From HTCC5015 sp051747425 (GTDB lineage: Bacteria; Pseudomonadota; Gammaproteobacteria; HTCC5015): a DNA stretch of 64,000 nt. The stretch's first letter is position 1. Each line of letters starts with the position of its first letter. Under the pieces are notes generated by a model that was not told the origin of the DNA, ran no database searches, and saw only the letters and a program-made list of their open reading frames with translations. The translations under genes were made by a program, and so were the position numbers. Where the stretch lies: assembly GCA_051747425.1 (NCBI GenBank), contig JBNJGD010000005.1, forward strand, positions 86,635 through 150,634, in the 5' to 3' direction. Positions 41,942-51,088 of this stretch are shown here, one piece after another.

Positions 41942-42247
41942 AGCGGCGGATTATAGCATTAGCCACAGAGTTCACAGAGGGCACAGAGCTTTTGTGCGTA
42001 AGCCGGTGGAGAAGCCATTGCCGACTGTAGAAGCTTGCTGACACGCAAATCATTGTCGAGGCGAGGCCTTGTGCGTGGACAGGCCCGCTCCTGCGGGGCC
42101 TTATAGTACGCGCGAGATTCCAGGGCATCGCGTAGGAGCGGCGCCCCCGCCGCGACAAGTCGGCCCGGGGTCGGGCCTCCTACAATCCCCTCTGTGTTCT
42201 CTGTGCGCTCTGTGGCCGCTGTGCTTTCTTCCAGAGCGCGTCCGGGG
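41942..42247. repeat. Repeat island 6 (gap without genes)
   Basis: The 306-nt gap holds an A tract (41962-41993, starting TTAGCCACAGAG), two family E units (42132-42158 and 42159-42183), an A' tract (42188-42216) and the right arm of the 43-bp inverted repeat. It is the mirror of the start of island 5. No gene is seen. Confidence 0.8.
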
Positions 42248-42250
42248 TTA
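42208..42250 (-). repeat. 43-bp inverted repeat, right arm
   Basis: An exact reverse complement of 40530-40572. Its last three bases, TTA, are the stop codon of the ABC1 kinase gene. Confidence 0.92.
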
Positions 42251-43597
42251 CCCCGCCAGGTCGAGGACTTCGTAGAGGTCGTCGCTGAAGTTGGCTTTGA
42301 CGCCGAGGCCGCGCATGGTGTGGTAGTGGCCGCTGACGGCGCGGTCGATAAAGGCGGTGCCGACCACGGGCTGGAAGGAGTTCATGCGCTTCATGGCCGA
42401 GGGGATGTGTTTGACCACCTCCTCGTGCATGGTGGCCCTGGCGAAGTCGAAGGGCTCGTTGCCGAGGAAGGGGCGCAGGAAGATCTCCCGCCACAGGTCG
42501 TAGTACTCGTCCTCCACCGGCGGGCCACTGGCGATGCGGCCGCCGAGGTCGATCAGGGCGCGGTCGAGCGTGTCGTAATCGCCCTCGAGGCCGGCAATCA
42601 CGATTTCCCGGTAGTGGTGGACGATGTGCGGGTCGAGCTTTTTGATGCAGCCGAAGTCGTACATCACGATAGACCCGTCCGGGCGAAAGGCAAAGTTGCC
42701 GGGGTGGGGGTCACCGTGCACCGCCTTGAGTTCGAAAATCTCGCGTCCCATGATGCGGAATAAACGGTGACCGATATCGTTAATCACCGCCTGTTCGTAG
42801 CCCTTGCCGGCCACCTCGTCGAGGTGGTCGCCCGGCTCGTAGGTCAGGGTCAGCACCTCGTGGGTGCTCAGGGCATCGACCACCCGGGGAATCACAATCT
42901 TGGAGTCGTGCTGGCGGTGAAACTCGCGGAAGAGATTCAGGTTGGCGGCCTCGTTGACATAGTCGAGTTCCTCGAGGATTCGGGTTCGAATTTCATCGAA
43001 GTAGGCGTCGGCGATGGATTTTTTGACCTTGATCAGACGGCTGGCGCGCAGGGCAAAACGCAGATGGGAGAGGTCGGAGTCCACCGCATCGCGCACTCCG
43101 GGATACTGAACCTTGACCACCACCTCCTGGCCATCGTGGGTGCGCGCCCGGTGCACTTGGCCAATCGAGGCTGCGGCGTAGGGCTCGCGATCAAACTCGG
43201 CAAACAACTTATCGATGGGGCCGTCCAGGCTGCGCGTAATCTGCTCTTCGATCACGGCAAAATCCATAGGCGGCGCCTCGCGCTGGAGCTTGGTCAGGGC
43301 CTGGGAAATTTCCTCGGGGAACAGATCCTTGGCCTGGGAGGCGATCTGCCCGACTTTCATCACCGCGCCCTTGAGCTCACCGAGCGTCTCGGTAATGTCC
43401 TCGCCTACCTTCCGGTAGTAGTCCGAGCGCCCGCTCTCGCGCTGCTCACTGGACTGGAAGGCCCGCTTCATCTGGTCACCGGCGTAGCGGCCGGCCACCG
43501 AGGCCGACATACCCGCCAGCTTCATAAAGCGTCGCCCGCGGGTGGCGGGTCGGCGGGCACCGGTTTTTTTACCATCACTTTGGTCGTCGTTATCCAT
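42248..43597 (-). CDS. ABC1/UbiB-family atypical kinase
   Basis: A 449-residue ABC1 (ADCK-like) protein. The ATG at 43597 is preferred to an upstream TTG. Family features: KGAVMKVGQIASQ (KxGQ motif) near residue 73, EPYAAASIGQVHRA near residue 130 with the Ala-rich loop, the Lys in VVVKVQYPG, HGDPHPGNFAF near residue 295 and DFGCIKK near residue 316. UbiB relatives support ubiquinone biosynthesis. This one is a separate paralogue of unknown substrate, as gammaproteobacteria usually carry ubiB in the ubiEJB operon. Confidence 0.9.
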   Translation of the reverse strand: MDNDDQSDGKKTGARRPATRGRRFMKLAGMSASVAGRYAGDQMKRAFQSSEQRESGRSDYYRKVGEDITETLGELKGAVMKVGQIASQAKDLFPEEISQALTKLQREAPPMDFAVIEEQITRSLDGPIDKLFAEFDREPYAAASIGQVHRARTHDGQEVVVKVQYPGVRDAVDSDLSHLRFALRASRLIKVKKSIADAYFDEIRTRILEELDYVNEAANLNLFREFHRQHDSKIVIPRVVDALSTHEVLTLTYEPGDHLDEVAGKGYEQAVINDIGHRLFRIMGREIFELKAVHGDPHPGNFAFRPDGSIVMYDFGCIKKLDPHIVHHYREIVIAGLEGDYDTLDRALIDLGGRIASGPPVEDEYYDLWREIFLRPFLGNEPFDFARATMHEEVVKHIPSAMKRMNSFQPVVGTAFIDRAVSGHYHTMRGLGVKANFSDDLYEVLDLAG

Positions 43598-43663
43598 TGA
43601 TATCTTCAATTACGCTATTGTGTAGAATAAACCTTTCTAACACGGTAACCCGAAGCTCGCACT

Positions 43664-44443
43664 ATGCTGATCGTCATATCACCCGCCAAAAAGCTCGACT
43701 TTGACAACGCCGCACCCACCGATCGCGCCACCCAGCCCGAGTTCCTCGACGAGGCCGGGACACTGATCGACGAACTGCGCCAGTACGACGAAGCCGGCAT
43801 CGCCAAATTGATGAAGCTCAGCGACAAGCTGGCCGCTCTCAATACAGAGCGCTACCGCGACTTCACCACGCCGTTTACCCCGCAAAATGCCAAGGCCAGC
43901 CTGTTTGCCTTCAAAGGGGATGTCTACACCGGGCTCGCCGCCGAGACCCTGCCCGCCGAGGCACTCGACTACACCCAGCGACATCTGCGCATCCTCAGTG
44001 GACTCTATGGCGTACTTCGCCCCCTGGACCTGATGCAGCCCTACCGGCTGGAAATGGGCACCCGGCTGCCCAACCGTCGTGGCAAGAATCTCTACGAATT
44101 CTGGGGCGACACCATCACCCGCACCGTATCAAAAGCACTCGACGACAGTGGCGACCGCACCTTGGTCAACCTGGCCTCCAATGAGTACTTCAAATCGGTC
44201 GACAGCCAGTCTCTCGATGCCCGCGTGGTGACCCCCCAGTTCAAGGACAGGAAAAACGGCGAGTACAAGATGATCGGCCTGTTTGCCAAGCGCGCGCGGG
44301 GGCTGATGACGCGCTACGCCATCGACCAGCGGATCGAGTCACCCGAGGACCTGAAGCACTTCGACTGGGAGGGCTACCGCTACAATGAGTCGCTCTCGAG
44401 CGAGAACGACTGGGTCTTCACCCGGGACAAAAAACCGGCCTAA
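43664..44443 (+). CDS. yaaA: Peroxide stress protein YaaA
   Basis: A 259-residue DUF328 protein starting MLIVISPAKKLDFDN. It has FTPQNAKASLFAFKGDVYTGL near residue 66, LRILSGLYGVLRPLDLMQPYRLEMGT near residue 110 and NLASNEYFKSVD near residue 170, all family signatures. In E. coli YaaA limits intracellular iron and DNA damage under peroxide stress. It converges on the TIGR01777 gene with a 4-nt overlap. Confidence 0.95.
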   Translation: MLIVISPAKKLDFDNAAPTDRATQPEFLDEAGTLIDELRQYDEAGIAKLMKLSDKLAALNTERYRDFTTPFTPQNAKASLFAFKGDVYTGLAAETLPAEALDYTQRHLRILSGLYGVLRPLDLMQPYRLEMGTRLPNRRGKNLYEFWGDTITRTVSKALDDSGDRTLVNLASNEYFKSVDSQSLDARVVTPQFKDRKNGEYKMIGLFAKRARGLMTRYAIDQRIESPEDLKHFDWEGYRYNESLSSENDWVFTRDKKPA

Positions 44444-45330
44444 TCGAGTATCGCCTGCAGGGCCTTTTCCAGATCGGGGTAGCGGAATTCAAAGCCCGCC
44501 GCCTGAAGCGCGTTGGGCAGCACCCGTTGCCCGCCCAGCACCAGTTCAGCCATCTCCCCCATGCCCAGCTTCAGCGCCCAGGCCGGCGCCGGGAACGGTG
44601 TGGGACGCCCCAGCACGCGGCCCAGGATGCGGGTGAAATCGACATTGCGCACTGGCGACGGGGCGGTGAGGTTGAAAGGGCCGCTCAGGGTATCGTGGTC
44701 GACCAGGTAGACAATCGCCCGCACTTCGTCGTCCAGGTGAATCCAGGACATCCACTGCTGGCCATCGCTCAGGCGACCACCGAGCCCCAGCTTGAAGGGC
44801 AACAGCATTTGTTTGAGCGCCCCGCCGTGCCCCAGCACCACACCGGTGCGCAACAGGCAGAGCCGGGCGCCGAGATCGGCGGCCTCGGCCGCCAGGCCCT
44901 CCCAGCGACGACAGAGGTCGACGGTAAACTCGCTCTCGTGCCCGGAGGGGGAGGTCTCGTCAATCAGCTCATCGCCGCGATCGCCGTAATAACCGATGGC
45001 CGAGCCGTTAATCCAGGTTCTGGGCGGCGTATCGGTGGCCTGCGCCCAGGCCAGCAAGGCCCGGGTGGTGTCCAGTCGACTGTCCAGCAACTGCCGTTTA
45101 AAGCGCTCATTCCAGCGCCGGCCACTGAGGTTTTCACCGGCCAGATTGATTACCGCATCACAGGGCTCCACCCCGCGCAGCGAGCCGACCACCTTGACTG
45201 CCGGCGGCAGCGCTTTGGCCACTCTGGCTGGCGAGCGGCTGAGCACCACCACCTGATCGCCACGATCGGCCAGCGCCCGACACAGAGCACTGCCGATAAA
45301 ACCGCTTCCGCCACTGACCAGAATACGCAT
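44440..45330 (-). CDS. TIGR01777 (YfcH-like) SDR epimerase-family protein
   Basis: A 296-residue NAD(P)-binding protein. The Rossmann loop is MRILVSGGSGFIGSALCRAL. It carries VINLAGENLSGRRWNERFKR near residue 60, TWINGSAIGYYGDRGDE near residue 108 and the C-terminal DUF1731-like tail ending in the family pattern RVLPNALQAAGFEFRYP. Function is unknown. Its start overlaps the plsB stop by 1 nt, so the two may be co-transcribed. Confidence 0.93.
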   Translation of the reverse strand: MRILVSGGSGFIGSALCRALADRGDQVVVLSRSPARVAKALPPAVKVVGSLRGVEPCDAVINLAGENLSGRRWNERFKRQLLDSRLDTTRALLAWAQATDTPPRTWINGSAIGYYGDRGDELIDETSPSGHESEFTVDLCRRWEGLAAEAADLGARLCLLRTGVVLGHGGALKQMLLPFKLGLGGRLSDGQQWMSWIHLDDEVRAIVYLVDHDTLSGPFNLTAPSPVRNVDFTRILGRVLGRPTPFPAPAWALKLGMGEMAELVLGGQRVLPNALQAAGFEFRYPDLEKALQAILD

Positions 45331-47795
45331 CAGTCGCCCACCACCTGGTGAATGCTGTGGCGCAACTGCTGGTTGAGAATCGCCTTGGTTTCGTTATTGA
45401 AGTCCTGCAGGGCTTCGCTGTAGACCAGCTTCATCTCCTCATCCTCGCTCACTAGTGACTGTTCCAGGAGAGTCTCAGTAAAGTTTTTAAACAGCGATTT
45501 GTCAAAGTAATCCGGGGAGTTCAACTCGAACAACATGGCCACGCGCTGGGCCAACTGGTGCATGCGCTCCTCAAACTCGTCGATGGTCAGTGAACCGGAG
45601 CCATTCTGTTTAAGCACAAACACGCCCATGTAGTAGCGCTCGAGCATGGGACGAACCAAATCGGCCAGCACGCGAAGCTGCATGGCTTCAACGGTGGTCG
45701 AGGTGGGGCGACGCAACTCATTGGTGGTCCAGTGGCGCACCAGAAGGCCCATGTCGAGCAGCCCGGCAATGGTCCGCTCGAGTTCAGCATTTACGCCTTC
45801 GTTAGGCGCCCTGAGGCTGAGTTCATTGCGCAGGAAGGGATACATCGCCTTGCAGGTCGCCACCACTGTTTCATCGCTGAGCTCCCGCTTGTTGGTAAAG
45901 CAGCTCGCTACCAGCGCGGGCAGAATAAACAGGTGCAATGCATTGTTGCGGTAGTAGCTCATCAGCAGGGAGTCGGGCCCCTCGAGATAGAGCACATCGC
46001 CCATGGGATGCTCGTGCCTGAGCACCATGCCGGTTCGCTCAACATAGTCGATCACCTGTTTGCCATCCATGTCCGGGGCCGTGGAGGATTCCGAGTAAGG
46101 TAATTGACGGAACAGGCACAAGTAGAGATTAATCTGGCGAATCATCTCCGCCTCGCCCATGGCCCGCTTGGGCATCGACAACAGGGCCAGCCCCGACAAG
46201 TTGACGGGGTTGAGTGCAGCAGCTTCGTTGATGCGCTGGGTCACCTCCTGACCAAGCTGGCTCACTACCTCCTTGAGCCAGGGTGGGCGTTGGTCTGTCC
46301 CGTATTGCCCCTTGCGCCAGTCGGGCTGCCAGCGATCCAGTGCATCGGAGAGTTGGAAGGGCTCGCCAAAATTCAAATAAACTTTGCCAAAAGAACCGCG
46401 AAGCTTGAGGAAAGAGCGGAACATGCCCACCAGGCTTTCCTTTTTCTTGCTCTTGCCCGACAACTCGTTGATATAGGTCTTGGCCTCGATCAATTTTTCG
46501 TAACCGATATAAACCGGCACAAAAGTGATCGGCTTGTCGTGATTGCGAAGGAAGCTGCGCACCGTCATCTGCAACATGCCCGGGCGGGCATTGAGCATGC
46601 GCCCGGTGCGGCTGCGCCCGCCCTCGACAAAGTACTCCACCGATACGCCGCGCACGAAGTTGGCGTGCAAATACTCGGTGAACACGGCTTGATAGAGCGG
46701 GTTATCCTTGAAGCTGCGGCGCATAAAAAAAGCCCCGCCACCGCGGAGGATCGGCCCGACCACGGGCAGGTTCAAATTGATCCCCGCGGCGATATGGGGC
46801 GGCACCAGTCCGTTGGTATAGAGCACATAGGAGAGCAGCAGATAGTCAATGTGGCTGCGGTGACAGGGCACATAAATCAGACAGTTGCCCGGGGCCGACT
46901 GCTGCAGGCGCTCCAGATGCCCCACCTCGACACCGTCGTAGAGTTTGTTCCACACCCAGGACAGAACGATTTCGAGAAACTTGATGACCGAGGAGGAGTA
47001 GTCGGCGGCCAGTTCATCGGCGTATTTGCGCGCCCGCGCCACCGCCTGTTCCTTGTCGATGCCCTCTTCCTGCATGGTGGTGACAATGGCTCGCTTGACC
47101 GCCACGGTTTTCATCAGGTCGTTCACCAGTGTGCGCCGGTGGGAGAGGTCGGGGCCGATGGTCGCCTTGCGCAGATCGCTGAGCTGGGTAGACATGGATT
47201 CACTCAGCTGTTTGTCCAGTCCCACCAGGGCTTTGCGCTTGAGCTCCTCCTGCAGGGATACGGCGCTACTGAACTGAACCAGGGTCTTGCGGCCGTGGAG
47301 CAGAATGGTGATCAGTTTGCTGAAGGGGTTGGCAATTTTCCAGCTGTCAGAGAACAGGGCGCGGAACCAGCTGTTCTCCTTTTCCACCGGCCGCCCCCAC
47401 AGGACAAACACCGGCACCAGCTGCACATCCAGTTCGCCGTCACTGTCGTTGACCGTCTGAATAATCTGGCGCAGTTTTTTGGAATCCTCGCGCAGAACGC
47501 GGGCGAAAGCGGAGGTACCCTTGCGGGGAATCAGGGAATACACGGAGCGCCACTCGGCCAGCTCGCCCTCGCCGAGTTCGGCACGGGGCCGCGGCAGTCC
47601 CAGGCGCTTGGTTTGCATGTCCAGCACCATCAAGTTAGATACCGAATGGGTTTCCATGACATAGCAAACCGGCTTGTCCGGATCGATACCGAGGTTGTCG
47701 GTATTCTCGGGCAGCACATGCACTTTAACCACAAGGCGCAACAAACGGCGCCCCATCAGATAGAAGAGCATGGAAATCGATTGAATGAAGCGCAT
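45330..47795 (-). CDS. plsB: Glycerol-3-phosphate acyltransferase
   Basis: An 821-residue PlsB, the membrane enzyme that starts phospholipid synthesis by acylating glycerol-3-phosphate at position 1. The four acyltransferase blocks are visible: HRSHIDYLLLSYVL near residue 315, GAFFMRRSFKDN near residue 360, YFVEGGRSRTGRML near residue 392 and ITFVPVYIGYEKL near residue 425. Length matches the gammaproteobacterial family. Confidence 0.97.
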   Translation of the reverse strand: MRFIQSISMLFYLMGRRLLRLVVKVHVLPENTDNLGIDPDKPVCYVMETHSVSNLMVLDMQTKRLGLPRPRAELGEGELAEWRSVYSLIPRKGTSAFARVLREDSKKLRQIIQTVNDSDGELDVQLVPVFVLWGRPVEKENSWFRALFSDSWKIANPFSKLITILLHGRKTLVQFSSAVSLQEELKRKALVGLDKQLSESMSTQLSDLRKATIGPDLSHRRTLVNDLMKTVAVKRAIVTTMQEEGIDKEQAVARARKYADELAADYSSSVIKFLEIVLSWVWNKLYDGVEVGHLERLQQSAPGNCLIYVPCHRSHIDYLLLSYVLYTNGLVPPHIAAGINLNLPVVGPILRGGGAFFMRRSFKDNPLYQAVFTEYLHANFVRGVSVEYFVEGGRSRTGRMLNARPGMLQMTVRSFLRNHDKPITFVPVYIGYEKLIEAKTYINELSGKSKKKESLVGMFRSFLKLRGSFGKVYLNFGEPFQLSDALDRWQPDWRKGQYGTDQRPPWLKEVVSQLGQEVTQRINEAAALNPVNLSGLALLSMPKRAMGEAEMIRQINLYLCLFRQLPYSESSTAPDMDGKQVIDYVERTGMVLRHEHPMGDVLYLEGPDSLLMSYYRNNALHLFILPALVASCFTNKRELSDETVVATCKAMYPFLRNELSLRAPNEGVNAELERTIAGLLDMGLLVRHWTTNELRRPTSTTVEAMQLRVLADLVRPMLERYYMGVFVLKQNGSGSLTIDEFEERMHQLAQRVAMLFELNSPDYFDKSLFKNFTETLLEQSLVSEDEEMKLVYSEALQDFNNETKAILNQQLRHSIHQVVGD

Positions 47796-47914
47796 GGGCG
47801 GACAAACCTCCAGTGCAGGGTGCGCGGTCAGAGGGGAGTCATTTTAGCAGCATTCCGCACCAAGTTTAGGGAACAAAACAGGACGCGGGGGGCACATGGC
47901 CCGCCCGCAGAGCG

Positions 47915-48826
47915 CTACTTTTTCAAGACCATGGCCTGATGGCGCTGCAGGCGCTTCGGCAATTGAGGCGCGCCGGCAAAGTCATCCAGGGCGCGGGCCA
48001 ATGGCTGCTCCAGAGCCGCCAGGCGCTCACCGGCCGCCGGGTGAGTGTGGGTCATCAGCGCCATGGCCTTGTCGTCGGGGTCGATGCCGTCGAGCAGTGC
48101 CAACACCGATAACAGGGCGTAGGGATCGTAGCCAGCGCGGGCGGCGAGTACGGCGCCCTGGCGATCCGCCGCCAGTTCGTCACCGCGATCCAGCCCGGAA
48201 GTGTAGAGCTGCTTGCCGGCGCCGACCAGTTTGTCCAGCGCCTTCTGTTCGCCATCATCCAGGCGGTCGCGACCGGCGTCGAGCAAACCGCGGGTAATCA
48301 GCTGGGCACCCGAGCGCTTTTGCAAGGCATCGATATGGTGTTTTTCTTCAATATGGGCGATTTCATGGGCCAACACCGCCGCCAGCTGAGCTTCGTTTTC
48401 CAGCAACAGAAACAATGGCTGCGTGATAAAGACATAACCGCCGGGTGCGGCGAAGGCATTGATCGAGTCCGTATCGAGCACGGCAAAGGTCCAGTCGAGG
48501 TCGGCCCGGCCCGACTGTTCGGCCACCCAGCGACCGACGCGGTTGATGTAGCGCTGCACCCGGGCATTACTCACCGGCGGCGCCGCATGAACCAGGGTGG
48601 CGGCGAGATCGCGGCCAATCTGTCGCTCTTCGCTGGCGCTGACATCGCCGCGTATAAAGCGGGTTTCGTGTTTGACGGTTTCGACTTTCTTGTCGACCTT
48701 TTCGACGGTTTCCTCCACTTTCTTGAGCTTCTCACCGAGACCGCCCAGATCGAAAGCCGAGACCGGCGCCAGCCAGCCGAGAGACACCAGGAGAAACAGC
48801 ATTGTTGCCACTTTGAAGGATTTCAT
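47915..48826 (-). CDS. Exported M48-family metallopeptidase
   Basis: A 303-residue zinc peptidase with a signal peptide ending at PVSA, a short coiled coil (about 25-55) and an M48 domain. The HExxH site is HEIAHIEEKHH near residue 150, with the third ligand in GDELAADRQGAVL near residue 213, and HTHPAAGERLAAL later. Related BepA/LoiP proteins control envelope quality. It begins 1 nt after the SH3-protein stop, so the pair is a likely operon. Confidence 0.92.
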   Translation of the reverse strand: MKSFKVATMLFLLVSLGWLAPVSAFDLGGLGEKLKKVEETVEKVDKKVETVKHETRFIRGDVSASEERQIGRDLAATLVHAAPPVSNARVQRYINRVGRWVAEQSGRADLDWTFAVLDTDSINAFAAPGGYVFITQPLFLLLENEAQLAAVLAHEIAHIEEKHHIDALQKRSGAQLITRGLLDAGRDRLDDGEQKALDKLVGAGKQLYTSGLDRGDELAADRQGAVLAARAGYDPYALLSVLALLDGIDPDDKAMALMTHTHPAAGERLAALEQPLARALDDFAGAPQLPKRLQRHQAMVLKK

Positions 48827-48827
48827 C

Positions 48828-49370
48828 TCACTTCTCTCCCTTCAGCGATTCGATCCGGCGCGCTTTAAGTCCGCCGTTGGCAGCCAGCTTTTGCGCCTGG
48901 GCGGTATTGGCCGCCCACTGCTCTAGCCGGTCGACGCCCTGATAATCGGGCTGAGCCCGTTTGAGTTCCTCCTCGGACAGGCCGCGCACACCGATGGTGG
49001 CCACCACACCGCTCTCGACATCCTCGCTGGCCGAGCGACCAAAGAGGCGCGAGGTGCTGCGCATCAGACTGCCGAGCACACTGCTCTCCTCGCGCCGGGA
49101 TACCGTTGCGCCGCCGCTGGCGCGGCGCATTTCGTAGCGGCGCAGCCAGCCCTTTTGTCCCGCATCGGTACTCACTTGGTACCAGGCGCCCTCTTCCTTG
49201 ACCAGCTCCACCTCGGTACCCTGGGACAGCGCCTGCCCCTGAGCGCTGAACAGCGGCTGACTACGCAGGGTGGTGTCCCTCACCAGCCAGTAGGCGTCGC
49301 TGGCCATACTCGGCAGCAACCAAAGCAAAGCACAGGCCGCCAGGGCCCACCGCATCTTTCGAATCGTCAC
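48828..49370 (-). CDS. Exported SH3-domain protein
   Basis: A 180-residue protein. The GTG at 49370 has a GAGGGAAAGAC ribosome site; an ATG at 49355 is an alternative. The signal peptide ends at PSMAS. An SH3b-like domain (about 28-75) reads RDTTLRSQPLFSAQGQAL, GTEVELVKEEGAWYQVS and GQKGWLRRYEM. The remaining chain is Ser/Arg-rich with a C-terminal Asp/Gln helix. SH3b domains usually bind cell-wall peptides. It is upstream of the M48 gene on the same strand, so it may recruit or regulate that peptidase. Confidence 0.82.
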   Translation of the reverse strand: MTIRKMRWALAACALLWLLPSMASDAYWLVRDTTLRSQPLFSAQGQALSQGTEVELVKEEGAWYQVSTDAGQKGWLRRYEMRRASGGATVSRREESSVLGSLMRSTSRLFGRSASEDVESGVVATIGVRGLSEEELKRAQPDYQGVDRLEQWAANTAQAQKLAANGGLKARRIESLKGEK

Positions 49371-49401
49371 TCGTCTTTCCCTCTCTCCGGGTTGGCGTCC
49401 G

Positions 49402-49974
49402 TTACTCGGCGGCCTCCGCCGCCAGCAAAGCCCGCCACTGTTCATCGGCACGCATTGTCTCACACCATTCCAGCCATGCGCGACTGGCGCTGAGCGGGCC
49501 GGTGGCGTATTGCATAAAGTCCTCCAGGAACGGCCACAGCGCGTAGTCGGCCAGACCGGGGCGGTCGCCCAGCAAGCCGCCCCGTTGATCCTCCGGGGAC
49601 TGTTCCAGCAACTCACTCAACTGGCCGACAAAGCCCAGAGCGCTGTCCTCGGCCATGCGCCGATGCTCGGGGCTGTCCGCCTCGCGCATTTGTCGGCTGT
49701 AGTCGTAAAAGGGCCCGTCACAGAGTTCGATCAGATAGAGGCTGTCCTCCAGTTGATCCAAATCACCTTCGGCCAGCCACTGAGGGGCAGATTCCTGATC
49801 AAGAGCCCAGTCGACGACCTCGATACTGCCCACCAGAGGTGACACCAGATCACCGCCACTGAGCTGCGGTTGATCTCTGTCGGCGTCGGTCCAGTCAAAC
49901 TCGACTGCGGCGGCCAGCAGGGCCAATCGGGCGCGGCGGGTGTGCGGGTCCTGTCGTCGTCCCTCCAGCCTCAC
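49402..49974 (-). CDS. Degenerate glutathione S-transferase-like protein
   Basis: A 190-residue protein. The C-terminal helical GST fold is recognisable from GDRPGLADYALWPFLEDFMQ near residue 137. The N-terminal thioredoxin part is altered: the usual CPYCxRxR start is replaced by DPHTRRARLALLAAAVEF, without Cys. The start ATG overlaps the TrhO stop by 4 nt. It probably lost glutathione transfer and serves another role. Confidence 0.7.
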   Translation of the reverse strand: MRLEGRRQDPHTRRARLALLAAAVEFDWTDADRDQPQLSGGDLVSPLVGSIEVVDWALDQESAPQWLAEGDLDQLEDSLYLIELCDGPFYDYSRQMREADSPEHRRMAEDSALGFVGQLSELLEQSPEDQRGGLLGDRPGLADYALWPFLEDFMQYATGPLSASRAWLEWCETMRADEQWRALLAAEAAE

Positions 49975-50972
49975 GACTCGCCCTCGGGGTGGGCGCTACG
50001 GCGCTTCGACTGCTCGCGCTGGCGCGCTTTTTCCGCCTGTTTGCGCGCCTTGGCCGCCTCCAGGTCACTGGCCAGGTGCGACTCGCCCCGCGCCCGGGCC
50101 AGCTCAATTTGTTTTTGCCGCTCGGCAAAGCGTTGTTTTTGCGCGTCACTGAGCTTGTCGTAACACTTGGGACAACTGACGCCCTTCATGTATTGAGAAG
50201 ATTGCTTGTCCGCCTCGGTAATCGGGTGACGGCAGGCGTGGCACTGGTCGTACTGCCCCACTTCCAGATTGTGTTTGACCGCCACGCGGTCGTCGAAGAC
50301 AAAGCACTCGCCACGCCACAAACTCTCCTCCTCGGGCACCTCCTCGAGGTATTTCAGAATTCCGCCCTTGAGGTGGTAGACCTCCTCAAAACCCTGCTCC
50401 AGCAAGTAACTGGTGGACTTCTCGCAGCGGATACCCCCGGTACAGAACATCGCCACCTTGCGATTTTTCTGCGGGTCCAGGTGCTTGTCGACATACTCCG
50501 GAAACTCGCGAAAAGCCTCGGTACCGGGGTCGAGAGCGCCCTCGAAGGTGCCAATCTCGTACTCGTAGTCATTGCGGGTATCGATCAATACCACCTCGGG
50601 GTCGCGGATCAGGTCGTTCCAGTCCCGGGGTTCAACATACTGGCCGACACTCTTGCGCGGGCTGACGCCCGGAACCCCCAGGGTCACAATTTCGCGCTTG
50701 AGTTTGACCTTGGTGCGCAAAAAGGGCTGCTCCTCACAAAGCGACTCCTTGTGCTCGATATCCGCCATACGCGGGTCACGGCACAGGTAATTGAGCACGG
50801 CATCGATGCCCTCCCGCGAGCCGGCAATGGTGCCGTTGATGCCCTCGTCGGCAATCAGCAGTGTGCCGCGAACGCCGTTTTGCTCCATTGCACTCAACAG
50901 CGGTTCGCGCCAGTCGGCGAAGTCGTCGAAGGGGAAAAACTGGTAGAGGGCGGCTACAACTATCTTTGACAT
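49971..50972 (-). CDS. trhO: tRNA uridine(34) hydroxylase (rhodanese-related)
   Basis: A 333-residue YceA/TrhO protein. An N-terminal ferredoxin-like domain (ALYQFFPFDDFADWREPLL, GTIAGSREGIDAVL) precedes a rhodanese domain with the catalytic Cys in FCTGGIRCEKSTSYLLEQG near residue 180. A C-terminal zinc-type cluster is visible as CHACRHPI and CPKCYDKL. TrhO makes ho5U34 in tRNA using O2. It is coupled by 4 nt to the downstream GST-like gene. Confidence 0.95.
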   Translation of the reverse strand: MSKIVVAALYQFFPFDDFADWREPLLSAMEQNGVRGTLLIADEGINGTIAGSREGIDAVLNYLCRDPRMADIEHKESLCEEQPFLRTKVKLKREIVTLGVPGVSPRKSVGQYVEPRDWNDLIRDPEVVLIDTRNDYEYEIGTFEGALDPGTEAFREFPEYVDKHLDPQKNRKVAMFCTGGIRCEKSTSYLLEQGFEEVYHLKGGILKYLEEVPEEESLWRGECFVFDDRVAVKHNLEVGQYDQCHACRHPITEADKQSSQYMKGVSCPKCYDKLSDAQKQRFAERQKQIELARARGESHLASDLEAAKARKQAEKARQREQSKRRSAHPEGES

Positions 50973-51088
50973 GGACTTAAACTCGATTCGCGGGGCGCGT
51001 ATTATATCGCCCCGGGAGCCGGCTTTGCACAGGTCGGCTTGATCAGTATCAACTTTCGCGCCCGCGGCGCGAGCAACAAGGGCAGACT

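Noticed and set aside
46104..47939. A 611-residue frame antisense to plsB
   Set aside because: PlsB has all four acyltransferase blocks; the antisense shows no known fold and no ribosome-binding site.
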